Source: Coriobacteriia bacterium
GTDB lineage: Bacteria; Actinomycetota; Coriobacteriia; Anaerosomatales; SLCP01
Assembly (NCBI GenBank): GCA_007123455.1
Contig: SKKZ01000210.1
Coordinates: 1-21,088, forward strand
Length of the DNA: 21,088 bases
Reading direction: 5' to 3'
Below the pieces are notes generated by a model. The model ran no database searches. It saw nothing but the letters and a program-made list of their open reading frames with translations, and was not told where the DNA came from. Position numbers and translations under genes: made by a program. Below, one piece after another: positions 1 to 6,989 of the stretch; positions within the stretch are counted from its first letter, which is position 1; each line of letters begins with the position of its first letter.

Positions 1-514
1 GGACCTGTTCGTTGGCGAGGACGGTCTTGCAGCTCGGACACCAGTTCACGGGACTGCTTCTGCGCTCTACCAGCCCGCGCTCCCAGAACTTGAGGAAGAT
101 CCACTGGCCCCACCGGTAGTAATCCTCGTCGCACGTCACGACCGTGCGCCCCCAGTCGTAACTGAAGCCCATCCGCTTGAAAGACGCCTTCTGCTTCTCG
201 ATGTTGCTATACGTCCACTCGGCCGGATGCGTCTGACTCTTGATGGCGGCGTTCTCCGCGGGCAGACCGAAGGCGTCCCAGCCGATAGGGTGAAGGACCT
301 GGTGGCCCCGCATCGTGAGTTGTCGTGCGACCACATCTCCGATGGTGTAGTTACGTACGTGACCCATGTGGATGTCGCCGCTCGGATACGGGAACATCTC
401 GAGCAGATAGTACTTAGGTTTCGTCCGGTCCTCGGCTACCGAGTACAGACCCTCCCGTTCCCAGGACTCCTGCCATGCGGGCTCGATATGATGGGGGTCG
501 TACTTTCGCGTCAC
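1..514 (-). CDS. leuS: Leucyl-tRNA synthetase, N-terminal part (runs off the left edge)
   Basis: Class I aminoacyl-tRNA synthetase that charges tRNA-Leu in the cytoplasm. Only the first 171 residues are in the window. They include the HIGH-type signature FPYPSGDIHMGH at residues 41-52, the following Rossmann-fold segment with HPIGWDAFGLPAENAA, and the start of the zinc-binding region (NWCPSC). All are characteristic of bacterial LeuRS. The start is GTG at 514, chosen because a GGAGG sits 7 nt upstream and the family's usual first residues (Y-x-P-x-x-I-E-x-x-W) begin just after it. The gene lies downstream of tRNA-Ala, behind that tRNA's terminator, so it probably has its own promoter in 515-620. 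I see only a weak candidate there, a TATCAT hexamer at 556-561. No T-box-like leader was recognised. Confidence 0.96.
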   Translation of the reverse strand, partial: MTRKYDPHHIEPAWQESWEREGLYSVAEDRTKPKYYLLEMFPYPSGDIHMGHVRNYTIGDVVARQLTMRGHQVLHPIGWDAFGLPAENAAIKSQTHPAEWTYSNIEKQKASFKRMGFSYDWGRTVVTCDEDYYRWGQWIFLKFWERGLVERRSSPVNWCPSCKTVLANEQV

Positions 515-620
515 GACGGGGCCTCCAGGCACGAGGGTTCAGGTGCATCCTTCGCATGATAACGGGTCGACCGCGGGGCGACCACCGAGGTAGGCTGCCA
601 CGGGGACCGCAAACCCTCCC

Positions 621-656
621 GGATACAAACAGGACCCGGCGATTCCGCCGGGTCCT
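621..656 (-). terminator. Intrinsic terminator of the tRNA-Ala unit
   Basis: A perfect 10-bp GC-rich inverted repeat (631-640 with 647-656) encloses a 6-nt loop. On the minus strand it is followed by GTTTGTAT. It lies 11 nt past the encoded CCA end of the tRNA. It would end the tRNA transcript and insulate leuS. The T-tract is interrupted, so termination may be incomplete. Confidence 0.75.
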
Positions 657-667
657 GCGTTCATTCC

Positions 668-743
668 TGGTGGAGCCAAGGGGGATCGAACCCCTGACCT
701 CATGGCTGCCAGCCATGCGCTCTCCCAGCTGAGCTATGGCCCC
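668..743 (-). tRNA. tRNA-Ala, anticodon GGC
   Basis: A 76-nt cloverleaf can be folded by eye. The acceptor stem GGGGCCA pairs with TGGCTCC and includes the G3-U70 pair that defines alanine identity. The D arm is GCTC...GAGC. The anticodon arm is CATGG-CTGGCAG-CCATG, with GGC as the anticodon, which reads GCC and GCU codons. The T arm carries GGTTCGATCC. The discriminator base is A and the 3' CCA is encoded in the DNA. Its own promoter lies upstream (774-801) and a hairpin terminator lies downstream (621-656), so it is a monocistronic unit. Confidence 0.97.
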
Positions 744-773
744 ACGTCTGGGTCCGCCTGAGCGGCACGGGTA

Positions 774-801
774 AGTATACCAGCCGTTCCACACCGGTCA
801 A
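774..801 (-). promoter_or_regulatory. Promoter of tRNA-Ala
   Basis: On the minus strand a TTGACC -35 box (796-801) and a TATACT -10 box (774-779) are separated by 16 nt. Both boxes are close to the housekeeping consensus. The -10 box ends about 30 nt before the tRNA 5' end at 743, which leaves a short 5' leader for RNase P to remove. Confidence 0.72.
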
Positions 802-856
802 CCAAGAGACGGCAGCCCCGGGGAGACCACATAGTGCACCCGGAAACTCAGAGCCG

Positions 857-1804
857 TCATGGCTTCGCGGACAGCTCCTCCGGCTCGACCAACGGTACGG
901 GTATCCCTTCGAGTGCCGGCTCGTGAACCAGACGCTCACCGGGTGGCGCAGCACCGACCAGCTCGGCAATCACCATGCCACCGAGGATCAGCGCGCTACC
1001 CGCTAGGCCACCGATACCGAAGTAGTCACCCGCTAGCCAGCCGAAGAGTCCGCCGAACGCGGGCTCTGTGACGAGCACGAGAGCGGTCCTCGTTGGAGAG
1101 ATATGGCGCTGAGCATAGGTCTGGATACCGAATGCCGCTGCCGATGCGAACACTCCGGTGACGACGAGCGCGAACCAGACCGAACGATCGACCGGCAGAC
1201 CCGGTTGCTCGAATGCGAGCGATACGGCCCCGCACGCGACGGCAACGACTGCGAGCTGGGTGATGGTGAGAGCCCCGACATCATGGCGCGTGCCCAGACT
1301 TCCGAGCACGATCATATGTGCCGCGTACGCGAAAGCACACATCAGCACCCGCGTGTCACCCGCGGTCCAGCCATCCACCGATGCTCCCGAGAGCAGCCAC
1401 AACCCCACCACCGCCAACCCGACGCCGAGGAGCGTCAGTCCGCGGGGCGGGAGGCGGAGCAGGACGCCTTGCATCAACGGAGTGATCACGACGAACATGC
1501 CTGTGATGAACGCCGCTTTGCTGGCCGTGGTTCCCTGAAGCCCCCATGTCTGGAAGACATACCCCGCCGTCAGCAAGGAACCTGCGAGCAAACCGACCTG
1601 GAGGGTACCCGGCTTGAAACGCAGAAAGGACCGCGGAAACAGCAGGGCGAACGCCGCGACCGCGATGGCAAAGCGCAGCCCGAGAAACCCGTAGAGCGGA
1701 TATCGCTCCACCGCATCCTTGACGAGCACAAAGGTAGCGCCCCAGACGATCGCGACCCCGATCAGTGCACCGGTCACCCAGAGACGCTTGGCTCGTGATG
1801 TCAC
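857..1804 (-). CDS. EamA/DMT-family membrane transporter
   Basis: Predicted 315-residue inner-membrane protein of the drug/metabolite transporter superfamily. It has two EamA repeats, with about ten hydrophobic segments over residues 10-285. The first repeat opens with the typical AIVWGATFVLVKDAV pattern, and its conserved end is seen at SKAAFITGMFVVITPL (95-110). The second repeat ends with SPTRTALVLVTEPAFGGLFGW (236-256, the conserved P-x-x-x-x-L-x-x-x-E-P motif). A polar tail of about 30 residues follows. Family members export amino acids, purines or other small metabolites; the substrate here cannot be told. The GTG start overlaps the rsfS stop in a GTGA, so translation is probably coupled. 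It is the last gene before tRNA-Ala. No clear terminator was seen in 744-856. Confidence 0.88.
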   Translation of the reverse strand: MTSRAKRLWVTGALIGVAIVWGATFVLVKDAVERYPLYGFLGLRFAIAVAAFALLFPRSFLRFKPGTLQVGLLAGSLLTAGYVFQTWGLQGTTASKAAFITGMFVVITPLMQGVLLRLPPRGLTLLGVGLAVVGLWLLSGASVDGWTAGDTRVLMCAFAYAAHMIVLGSLGTRHDVGALTITQLAVVAVACGAVSLAFEQPGLPVDRSVWFALVVTGVFASAAAFGIQTYAQRHISPTRTALVLVTEPAFGGLFGWLAGDYFGIGGLAGSALILGGMVIAELVGAAPPGERLVHEPALEGIPVPLVEPEELSAKP

Positions 1805-2232
1805 GGTGTGGGGGTGTCGGTTTCGACCGGCTCGGACGCGTCGTCATGCGCGGGAGCCGACTGCGCACCCGAACCGGTCACTCCCTCCGGCAGCGTGAGT
1901 CTCGGTGCGTCGCTCCAGAGCTTCTCGAGGCGATAGAACTCGCGTTCCCCGGGCTGGAAGACATGGACGACGACATCGACGAAGTCGATCAGTATCCATT
2001 TCCCTTCCTCGGCCCCCTCGACGCCGATAGCAGGGAGGCCGGCTTGTTTCATCTGAACCTGGACCTCTTCCGCGATAGTGCGGACGTGTCGATCGTTGCG
2101 CCCGTTGCAGATGACGAAGAAATCCGTCACCACCAGGAGCTCACCTACGTCGAAGGCGATGATCTCCTCGGCCTTCTTGTCCGACGCCGCCTGCGCAGCA
2201 AGCACCGCATACTCCCTGGAATCCAGTGCCAT
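1801..2232 (-). CDS. rsfS: Ribosomal silencing factor RsfS (Iojap/YbeB family)
   Basis: A 143-residue protein. Its first 110 residues match the RsfS/DUF143 fold: KKAEEIIAFDVGELLVVTDF (19-38), the invariant D-F-F-V-I-C-N-G-R-N-D-x-x-V stretch (37-50), GKWILIDFVDVVVHVF (77-92) and the R-E-F-Y-x-L-E-x-L-W motif (97-106). Family members bind L14 (uL14) on the 50S subunit and block subunit joining during starvation. The last 30 residues or so are low-complexity, acidic and Ser/Pro/Thr-rich, beyond the usual family end. The gene is 24 nt after the LytR_C gene and overlaps the EamA start by 4 nt. The nadD-yqeK-LytR_C-rsfS order is common in Gram-positive bacteria. Confidence 0.95.
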   Translation of the reverse strand: MALDSREYAVLAAQAASDKKAEEIIAFDVGELLVVTDFFVICNGRNDRHVRTIAEEVQVQMKQAGLPAIGVEGAEEGKWILIDFVDVVVHVFQPGEREFYRLEKLWSDAPRLTLPEGVTGSGAQSAPAHDDASEPVETDTPTP

Positions 2233-2256
2233 CCCCTACTTTCTCTTCAGACGCGT

Positions 2257-3375
2257 TTACGGCCCGTTCTCGACCTCGGGCGGCTCGTAGTCCGAGCCCG
2301 TGATGATGATGATGTCGGCGACCTCCTGATCGGCGGGCTGGGAGAGAACGGCACCGGTGCCGAGGAGCTCACGCACACGCTCGCCGTCCTGGAGGTCACC
2401 TCGCTGGACGACGATCTGGGTCTGCTCGTAGTCGAAGCGGTCTGCATTCTTGGTGTCTACGACACGAAATCCACTCCGGATCAGCACCTGCGCCACCTGA
2501 CCGGCGACACCCGGCACTCCTGAACCGTTGTAGACGATCACACGAACAGCGGGGTCGTCCGAGGCGATGGTCACCCCCCACCATAGCGCGACCAGATCCG
2601 CGATCTCGTCACGTTGTGGCTCGAAGTACGTCTGGGGTCCGACGTTCACGGGACGGACCGGCATCGGCACCAGGGCCACGTTGTCGGCGGGTGTCTCCGA
2701 CAGCAGTGTCCTCCACCTGACCAGTTCCTCGCCGGCCAGATTGGAGTCCGCCATCTCGTCGAGCAGGTCGGCTACCGACTGTTGGGTGAGTACATCCTGG
2801 TAGATCTCGGAATCCACTACCGCGTAAGCGGTGAACGGAACCGTGAAGAAGTTGGTGACCGCCGCAAGCGAGGTCTCCGGACCCGTGATGAAGCTGTCAC
2901 CGATCCGTTCGAACCCCTGGCCGGGCACTTCCATGAAAGCCCCGTCCGGGATCGCTATCCCGAACACCTGTTGCTGGTCCGGGAGCACCCGTATGGCAAG
3001 GAACCCGGTAGCGCGACCCTCTGTGACTCCGATGACGAGCAGGTTGTCACGTGCCTTCTCCGCCTGGGCTTCAGGGGTTGACTCATGCGCCGCAAGACGC
3101 TGGGCGTTCCATCGAGACAGACTGTTGATGCCGACTGCGGCGCCCCAGAGGAGCAGAAGGACCACTCCCAGGGCACCGATACCCATGAGCGTGAGGTACA
3201 CCCCGTTGCGAGCCGTCCAGCGGATGGTCTGGAAGACACCTGACATCCGTTCTCGCGTCTCATGGGCCCGGATGGCGCGCTCTGCGTCCTTGCGCACGCG
3301 AGACCCACGCCTTGAGCTGCGCCATCCCGAAGGCATCTCCGGCGGCGGGGCGGGCTTCTTCGCACGGCGCCCCAT
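2257..3375 (-). CDS. Membrane-anchored LytR_C-domain protein with degenerate LCP-like region
   Basis: A 372-residue protein: a basic cytoplasmic N-terminus (1-58), one transmembrane helix (about 59-84), an extracytoplasmic LCP-like region (about 108-240), and a C-terminal LytR_C domain (about 277-362) with VIVYNGSGVPGVAGQVA and GFRVVDTKNAD. True LCP proteins transfer wall polymers to peptidoglycan using conserved Arg and Asp residues. Here the usual R-x-D-T segment reads RATGFLAIRV and the I-P-R-D motif reads IPDG, so catalysis looks lost. A structural or regulatory envelope role is an inference. The start is the ATG at 3375, which overlaps the yqeK stop (TGATG). An alternative upstream start at 3405 would lie inside yqeK. 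Genes in this slot between yqeK and rsfS are commonly annotated LytR in Gram-positives. Confidence 0.85.
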   Translation of the reverse strand: MGRRAKKPAPPPEMPSGWRSSRRGSRVRKDAERAIRAHETRERMSGVFQTIRWTARNGVYLTLMGIGALGVVLLLLWGAAVGINSLSRWNAQRLAAHESTPEAQAEKARDNLLVIGVTEGRATGFLAIRVLPDQQQVFGIAIPDGAFMEVPGQGFERIGDSFITGPETSLAAVTNFFTVPFTAYAVVDSEIYQDVLTQQSVADLLDEMADSNLAGEELVRWRTLLSETPADNVALVPMPVRPVNVGPQTYFEPQRDEIADLVALWWGVTIASDDPAVRVIVYNGSGVPGVAGQVAQVLIRSGFRVVDTKNADRFDYEQTQIVVQRGDLQDGERVRELLGTGAVLSQPADQEVADIIIITGSDYEPPEVENGP

Positions 3376-3950
3376 CAATCTCGCCCTTCGACGATGCTGT
3401 TCCATGCCTCGACGGTTGCGGGGTGGATCCGCCGACGCCCGCGCACCAGATGCTCGAGTGAGGCGGCGTACGCCCGGGCATACAACTCGCCGAGCGGGAT
3501 GCGACCGACTTCACGACGAAGCTCGTTGGCGACCGCTGCATCCCTCCCCGGCTCCAGGGCGTCAGCGAGGTAGATGACCCGATCGAGGTCGGTCATTCTC
3601 GGCGCCCCGAAGGTATGCCGTGCTACGGCATCGACGACCCGCTCGGGCAGATCCGGGAAGCGCTCCTTGAGCGCAGCGGCGCCCGCCCTCCCGTGCAGCA
3701 GATACGGGACCGCCTCATCCACCGCCGTCAGCTCGATGCCGAAACGCTCGGCGGATTCCCTCAAAGTCGCGGCATCCTCATCCCGCGACCAGTCATGGAG
3801 CAGCCCGGCCAGATACGCCTCGTCGGGATCCACCCCGTACTCCTCGGCAAGGACGAGCGCGGTCTCGGCGACCGCGACGCTATGCTCGTAGCCGCGCGTG
3901 CCGAGGCGACCCGCGAGCGCCGAGCGCGCTTCGGCGGTATCCGGCCTCAT
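3375..3950 (-). CDS. yqeK: YqeK-family HD-domain hydrolase
   Basis: A 191-residue HD-superfamily metal hydrolase. Metal-ligand motifs are visible in order: H23 (Y-E-H-S), the H52-D53 doublet in AGLLHDWSRD, H86 in LLHGRAGA, H112 in VARHTFG, and D130 in IYLADALEPGR. This set, especially the I-Y-L-A-D-x-x-E-P-x-R string, is the YqeK signature. Characterised YqeK enzymes split diadenosine tetraphosphate (Ap4A) symmetrically. The start is the ATG at 3950, which overlaps the nadD stop as ATGA; the open frame extends further upstream but only inside nadD. Placement directly after nadD is conserved in many Gram-positives, which supports the assignment and suggests a nucleotide-metabolism link. Confidence 0.94.
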   Translation of the reverse strand: MRPDTAEARSALAGRLGTRGYEHSVAVAETALVLAEEYGVDPDEAYLAGLLHDWSRDEDAATLRESAERFGIELTAVDEAVPYLLHGRAGAAALKERFPDLPERVVDAVARHTFGAPRMTDLDRVIYLADALEPGRDAAVANELRREVGRIPLGELYARAYAASLEHLVRGRRRIHPATVEAWNSIVEGRD

Positions 3951-4570
3951 GTCTGGCGGGCCTCCCGATACAACCGGTACTTCTGGATGTAGGCGGCTAC
4001 CGCCTCGGGCACCAGATAGCGAATCGGACGTCGCTCCGCGACCCGGCGGCGGATGTCGGTCGACGAGATCGCGAGAGCAGGGACCTCGATGAAGTGGATG
4101 TCGATCCTCGCAAGCTCTTCTGCATGGACGTTGCGCGCGGCGTCGAGGTCGTATCCCGGCCTGGTCGCCGCGATGAACGTCGCGAGCCCGCTGAAGCGTT
4201 CCGCATCCTTCCATCCGACGATGTCCCAGACGGCATCGGCCCCAGTGATGAAGAAGAGTTCCGCGTGGGGTCCGTGAACGTCACGCAACGCATTGAGCGT
4301 GTCGACCGTGTAGGTGACACCGGGACGGTCGATCTCCATACGCGACACCTCGAAGTCGGGGTTTGCCGCGGTCCCGATGACCGTCATGAGGTACCGGTGC
4401 TCCGCCGGGGTCACGTCTTCATCGGTCTTGCGGGCCGGGCGTCCGGCGGGCATGAAGACGACCCGGTCCAGGTTGAACTGAACCAGGGCCTCCTCGGCGG
4501 TGACGAGGTGTCCGAGGTGAAGGGGGTCGAATGTCCCCCCCATGATGCCGAGGCGCGTCGTGGCTCTCAC
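3947..4570 (-). CDS. nadD: Nicotinate-nucleotide adenylyltransferase
   Basis: A 207-residue enzyme that transfers AMP from ATP to nicotinate mononucleotide, making deamido-NAD in NAD biosynthesis. The nucleotidyltransferase signature GGTFDPLHLGH is at 11-21 and the second ATP-binding motif ISSTDIRRR at 168-176. The substrate-contacting patch RPGVTYTVDTL (82-92) and the ITGADAVWDI stretch are also typical of NadD. Length fits the family. The GTG start at 4570 overlaps the proA stop (GTGA), and the ATGA at its end couples it to yqeK. No other start gives a complete GGTFDP domain with less overlap. Confidence 0.96.
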   Translation of the reverse strand: MRATTRLGIMGGTFDPLHLGHLVTAEEALVQFNLDRVVFMPAGRPARKTDEDVTPAEHRYLMTVIGTAANPDFEVSRMEIDRPGVTYTVDTLNALRDVHGPHAELFFITGADAVWDIVGWKDAERFSGLATFIAATRPGYDLDAARNVHAEELARIDIHFIEVPALAISSTDIRRRVAERRPIRYLVPEAVAAYIQKYRLYREARQT

Positions 4571-5820
4571 TCCCGGATCTGCCCGTTCCCCATCAAGACG
4601 AACTTCGAAGACGTAAGCGCCGACAGCCCCATAGGTCCGCGCGCATGAAGCTTCTGGGTCGATATGCCGATCTCGGCACCGAGGCCGAACTCGCCACCAT
4701 CTGTGAAACGGGTCGAAGCGTTCACGTAGACGGCCGCGGCATCGACCTCGGCAAGGAAGCGCTGCGAAGCCGCGTAGTCCGCGGTGACGATGGACTCCGA
4801 ATGCTTCGAGCCGTAGGTGTTGATGTGGTCGATCGCTTCCTCGAGGCCGGCAACGACCTTCACCGATATCTTGAGGTCCAGGTACTCGGTCGCCCAGTCC
4901 TCCTCGGTGGCGGGCTCGACGCTTCGGACGGCACCGAGGGCGGCAACATGCTCGTCACCGACGATCGTCACCCCGTTCGCCTCCAGCTCGCGAAGTATGG
5001 GCGCAAGCACCTCCGCATGCACGCTCTCGTCCACGAGCAGACTCTCGGCGGCGTTGCAGACCCCCGGGCGCTGGCACTTCGCGTTCACGACGATACGGCG
5101 AGCCATCTCCGGGTCGGCGGCTTCATGCAGATACACGTGACAGTTGCCCACACCGGTCTCGATGACCGGGACTTTCGCGTTCTCGACCACGCTGCGGATC
5201 AAGCCGGCGCCGCCACGCGGAATCAGCACGTCGATGTGACCGTGCAGGCCCATCAGCTCCTCGGCAGCCTCACGACTCGTAGACTCGACGATCTGGATGC
5301 AGCCCTCCGGCATACCCGCGTTCTCCGCAGCGGACGCCAGGACTCCCGTAAGGGCCTGATTCGAATGCACGGCGAGGGACCCTCCGCGCAAGATCACCGC
5401 GTTGCCTGTCTTGAGGCACAATCCCGCGGCGTCGGCCGTCACGTTCGGCCGCGCCTCGAAGATGATGGCGACCACTCCGAGCGGGACCCGCACCTTGCTC
5501 AGACGTATCCCGTTGGGCAGCGTGTGCCCCTCGACGATCTCACCGACCGGATCGGGCAGCATCGCAAGGCTCTCAAGGGCGTCCGCGATCGCCTTCAGGC
5601 GTGTCTCGTCGAGTGCAAGTCGGTCGAGCAGGGCGGGTGCCGTTCCGGCCGCTTGGGCAGCGGTCATGTCGCGCGCGTTTGCTTCCAGGATCTCGCCACT
5701 TCTCGCGACCAGAGCTGCAGCCATGGATTCCAATGCGCCGTCGCGCTCGGAACTCGATGTCACGCCGAGACGAGCGGCAGCACGCCGCGCACGGACCGCA
5801 AGCTCCATCACTTCCGACAT
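4567..5820 (-). CDS. proA: Gamma-glutamyl phosphate reductase
   Basis: A 417-residue NADPH-dependent reductase of the aldehyde dehydrogenase superfamily. It converts gamma-glutamyl phosphate to glutamate-5-semialdehyde, the second step of proline synthesis. Seen motifs are FEARPNVTADAAGLCLK (121-137), GNAVILRGG (139-147), VIETGVGNCHVY (219-230) and QRPGVCNAAE (250-259), which contains the catalytic Cys255. The C-terminal GGEFGLGAEIGISTQKLHARGP is also standard. The ATG start has AAAGGAG 7-8 nt upstream. It lies 62 nt after proB, with two small hairpins between them. Confidence 0.97.
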   Translation of the reverse strand: MSEVMELAVRARRAAARLGVTSSSERDGALESMAAALVARSGEILEANARDMTAAQAAGTAPALLDRLALDETRLKAIADALESLAMLPDPVGEIVEGHTLPNGIRLSKVRVPLGVVAIIFEARPNVTADAAGLCLKTGNAVILRGGSLAVHSNQALTGVLASAAENAGMPEGCIQIVESTSREAAEELMGLHGHIDVLIPRGGAGLIRSVVENAKVPVIETGVGNCHVYLHEAADPEMARRIVVNAKCQRPGVCNAAESLLVDESVHAEVLAPILRELEANGVTIVGDEHVAALGAVRSVEPATEEDWATEYLDLKISVKVVAGLEEAIDHINTYGSKHSESIVTADYAASQRFLAEVDAAAVYVNASTRFTDGGEFGLGAEIGISTQKLHARGPMGLSALTSSKFVLMGNGQIRE

Positions 5821-5840
5821 GCCTTCACTCCTTTCGGTAC

Positions 5841-5875
5841 CCGCATGATCCTGCGGCCGCCGGCTCCAAACCGGC
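5841..5875. other. Two small tandem hairpins between proB and proA
   Basis: Two perfect 5-bp inverted repeats sit side by side: CCGCA/TGCGG (5841-5856, 6-nt loop) and GCCGG/CCGGC (5859-5875, 7-nt loop). They lie just after the proB stop and before the proA ribosome binding site. Neither is followed by a T-run in the transcribed direction, so they do not look like terminators. They may affect mRNA stability or proB:proA stoichiometry, or be chance in GC-rich DNA. Confidence 0.3.
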
Positions 5876-5882
5876 TGCCCTC

Positions 5883-6989
5883 TTACAGAATCACCAGGTG
5901 ATCACGGTGGATCACCGTCTTGCCTGCCGCTGCCGGCAGAACCTCAATGATGCGTGACGACTTCATACCGCGTACCGCTTCGAGATCCTGCGACGAGAGT
6001 GCAGTCAACCCGCGGGCTATCACTGCCCCCGATGTGTCCTTCAATACTATCGCATCACCGGGTGCGAACGTCCCGCTCACCGACACCACCCCGGCCGGCA
6101 ACAGGCTCTTCCCGCCTTCGCAAAGTGCGTGTTTCGCTCCTTCGTCGATCACGACCTCGCCTTTCGGGCTTCCGCCGAGCGCGATCCACAACTTGCGCGC
6201 ACCGAGACCGGAGGTGCCGCCCGCGAAGAAGGTCCCCACCGGCTTGCCTTCCACCGCATCAGGAACGACATCCGGCCGGCGACCGTCACAGACGACCATC
6301 GGGATGCCGGCACGCATCAAGACCCGCGCCGCTTCGACCTTCGTGGCCATGCCGCCGGAACCGACATTGGAACCGGTCCCGCCCGCGGCTGTCATGACCT
6401 GATCGGTGAGCTCCTCGACGTGCTCCATCAGACGCGCCTCGGCACTCTGCCGGGGATCCAAATCGTAGAGACCCTCGATATCGGTGAGAAGTATCACCAG
6501 ATCCGCACGCACCATGGTCGCCACCAGAGCGGCGAGCGTGTCGTTATCTCCGAAACGGATCTCGTCGACCGCAACCGTGTCGTTCTCGTTCACTACAGGC
6601 ATAACGCCGAGCGCCAGCAGACGCTCGAGCGTGTCACGTGCGTGCAGATATGCCTGGCGGTGCGCGGTGTCGTGACGCGTCAATAGAACCTGTCCGACCG
6701 CAAGCCCTCTGGCTGCTGCAAGCGCGGCGTACATGGCGAGCACCTGCACCTGACCGACCGCCGCGGACGCCTGCAGCGAAGGCATGTCTATGGGGCGCGA
6801 CTCTAGACCGAGCGCCTCTATGCCGGCAGCGATCGCCCCGGACGTCACCAGAACGATCTCGACATCGCGTGAGCGGACCTTTGCTATCTGCTCCAGAAGG
6901 GTATCCACGTATGCCCGGTCAAGCCCTCCGTCTCCGGGGGCAAGTGTCGAGCTGCCGACCTTGATGACGATCCTGCGTGGCGCGCTCAC
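5883..6989 (-). CDS. proB: Glutamate 5-kinase with C-terminal PUA domain
   Basis: A 368-residue enzyme that phosphorylates glutamate in the first, normally proline-inhibited, step of proline synthesis. The amino acid kinase domain (about 5-255) shows VIKVGSSTL (8-16), VTSGAIAAG (48-56), VNENDTVAVDEIRFGDNDTL (133-152), TDIEGLYDLDPR (169-180) and GSGGMATKVEAA (210-221). A PUA domain follows at about 275-350, as in full-length bacterial ProB. The GTG start at 6989 abuts the obg stop, and a GAAGGAG that would serve it lies inside the end of obg. This implies reinitiation after obg. Linkage to proA, 62 nt downstream, confirms the pathway. Confidence 0.97.
   Translation of the reverse strand: MSAPRRIVIKVGSSTLAPGDGGLDRAYVDTLLEQIAKVRSRDVEIVLVTSGAIAAGIEALGLESRPIDMPSLQASAAVGQVQVLAMYAALAAARGLAVGQVLLTRHDTAHRQAYLHARDTLERLLALGVMPVVNENDTVAVDEIRFGDNDTLAALVATMVRADLVILLTDIEGLYDLDPRQSAEARLMEHVEELTDQVMTAAGGTGSNVGSGGMATKVEAARVLMRAGIPMVVCDGRRPDVVPDAVEGKPVGTFFAGGTSGLGARKLWIALGGSPKGEVVIDEGAKHALCEGGKSLLPAGVVSVSGTFAPGDAIVLKDTSGAVIARGLTALSSQDLEAVRGMKSSRIIEVLPAAAGKTVIHRDHLVIL

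Noticed and set aside
515..630. Possible T-box or attenuator before leuS
   Set aside because: No T-box consensus or specifier stem was seen. The strong hairpin at 631-656 is explained as the tRNA-Ala terminator.
1103..1798. A plus-strand frame opposite the EamA gene
   Set aside because: Its composition is that of reversed membrane-protein codons (Arg, Asp, Glu and Gln rich), with no domain.
2301..2314. Short GAT/ATG repeat that could be read as a microsatellite
   Set aside because: It encodes a run of isoleucines in a beta strand of the LytR_C domain, so it is ordinary coding sequence.
4645..5901. A 418-residue plus-strand open frame opposite proA
   Set aside because: proA on the other strand is complete with catalytic motifs. 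The plus-strand translation has no recognisable domain, and long antisense frames are expected in GC-rich coding DNA.
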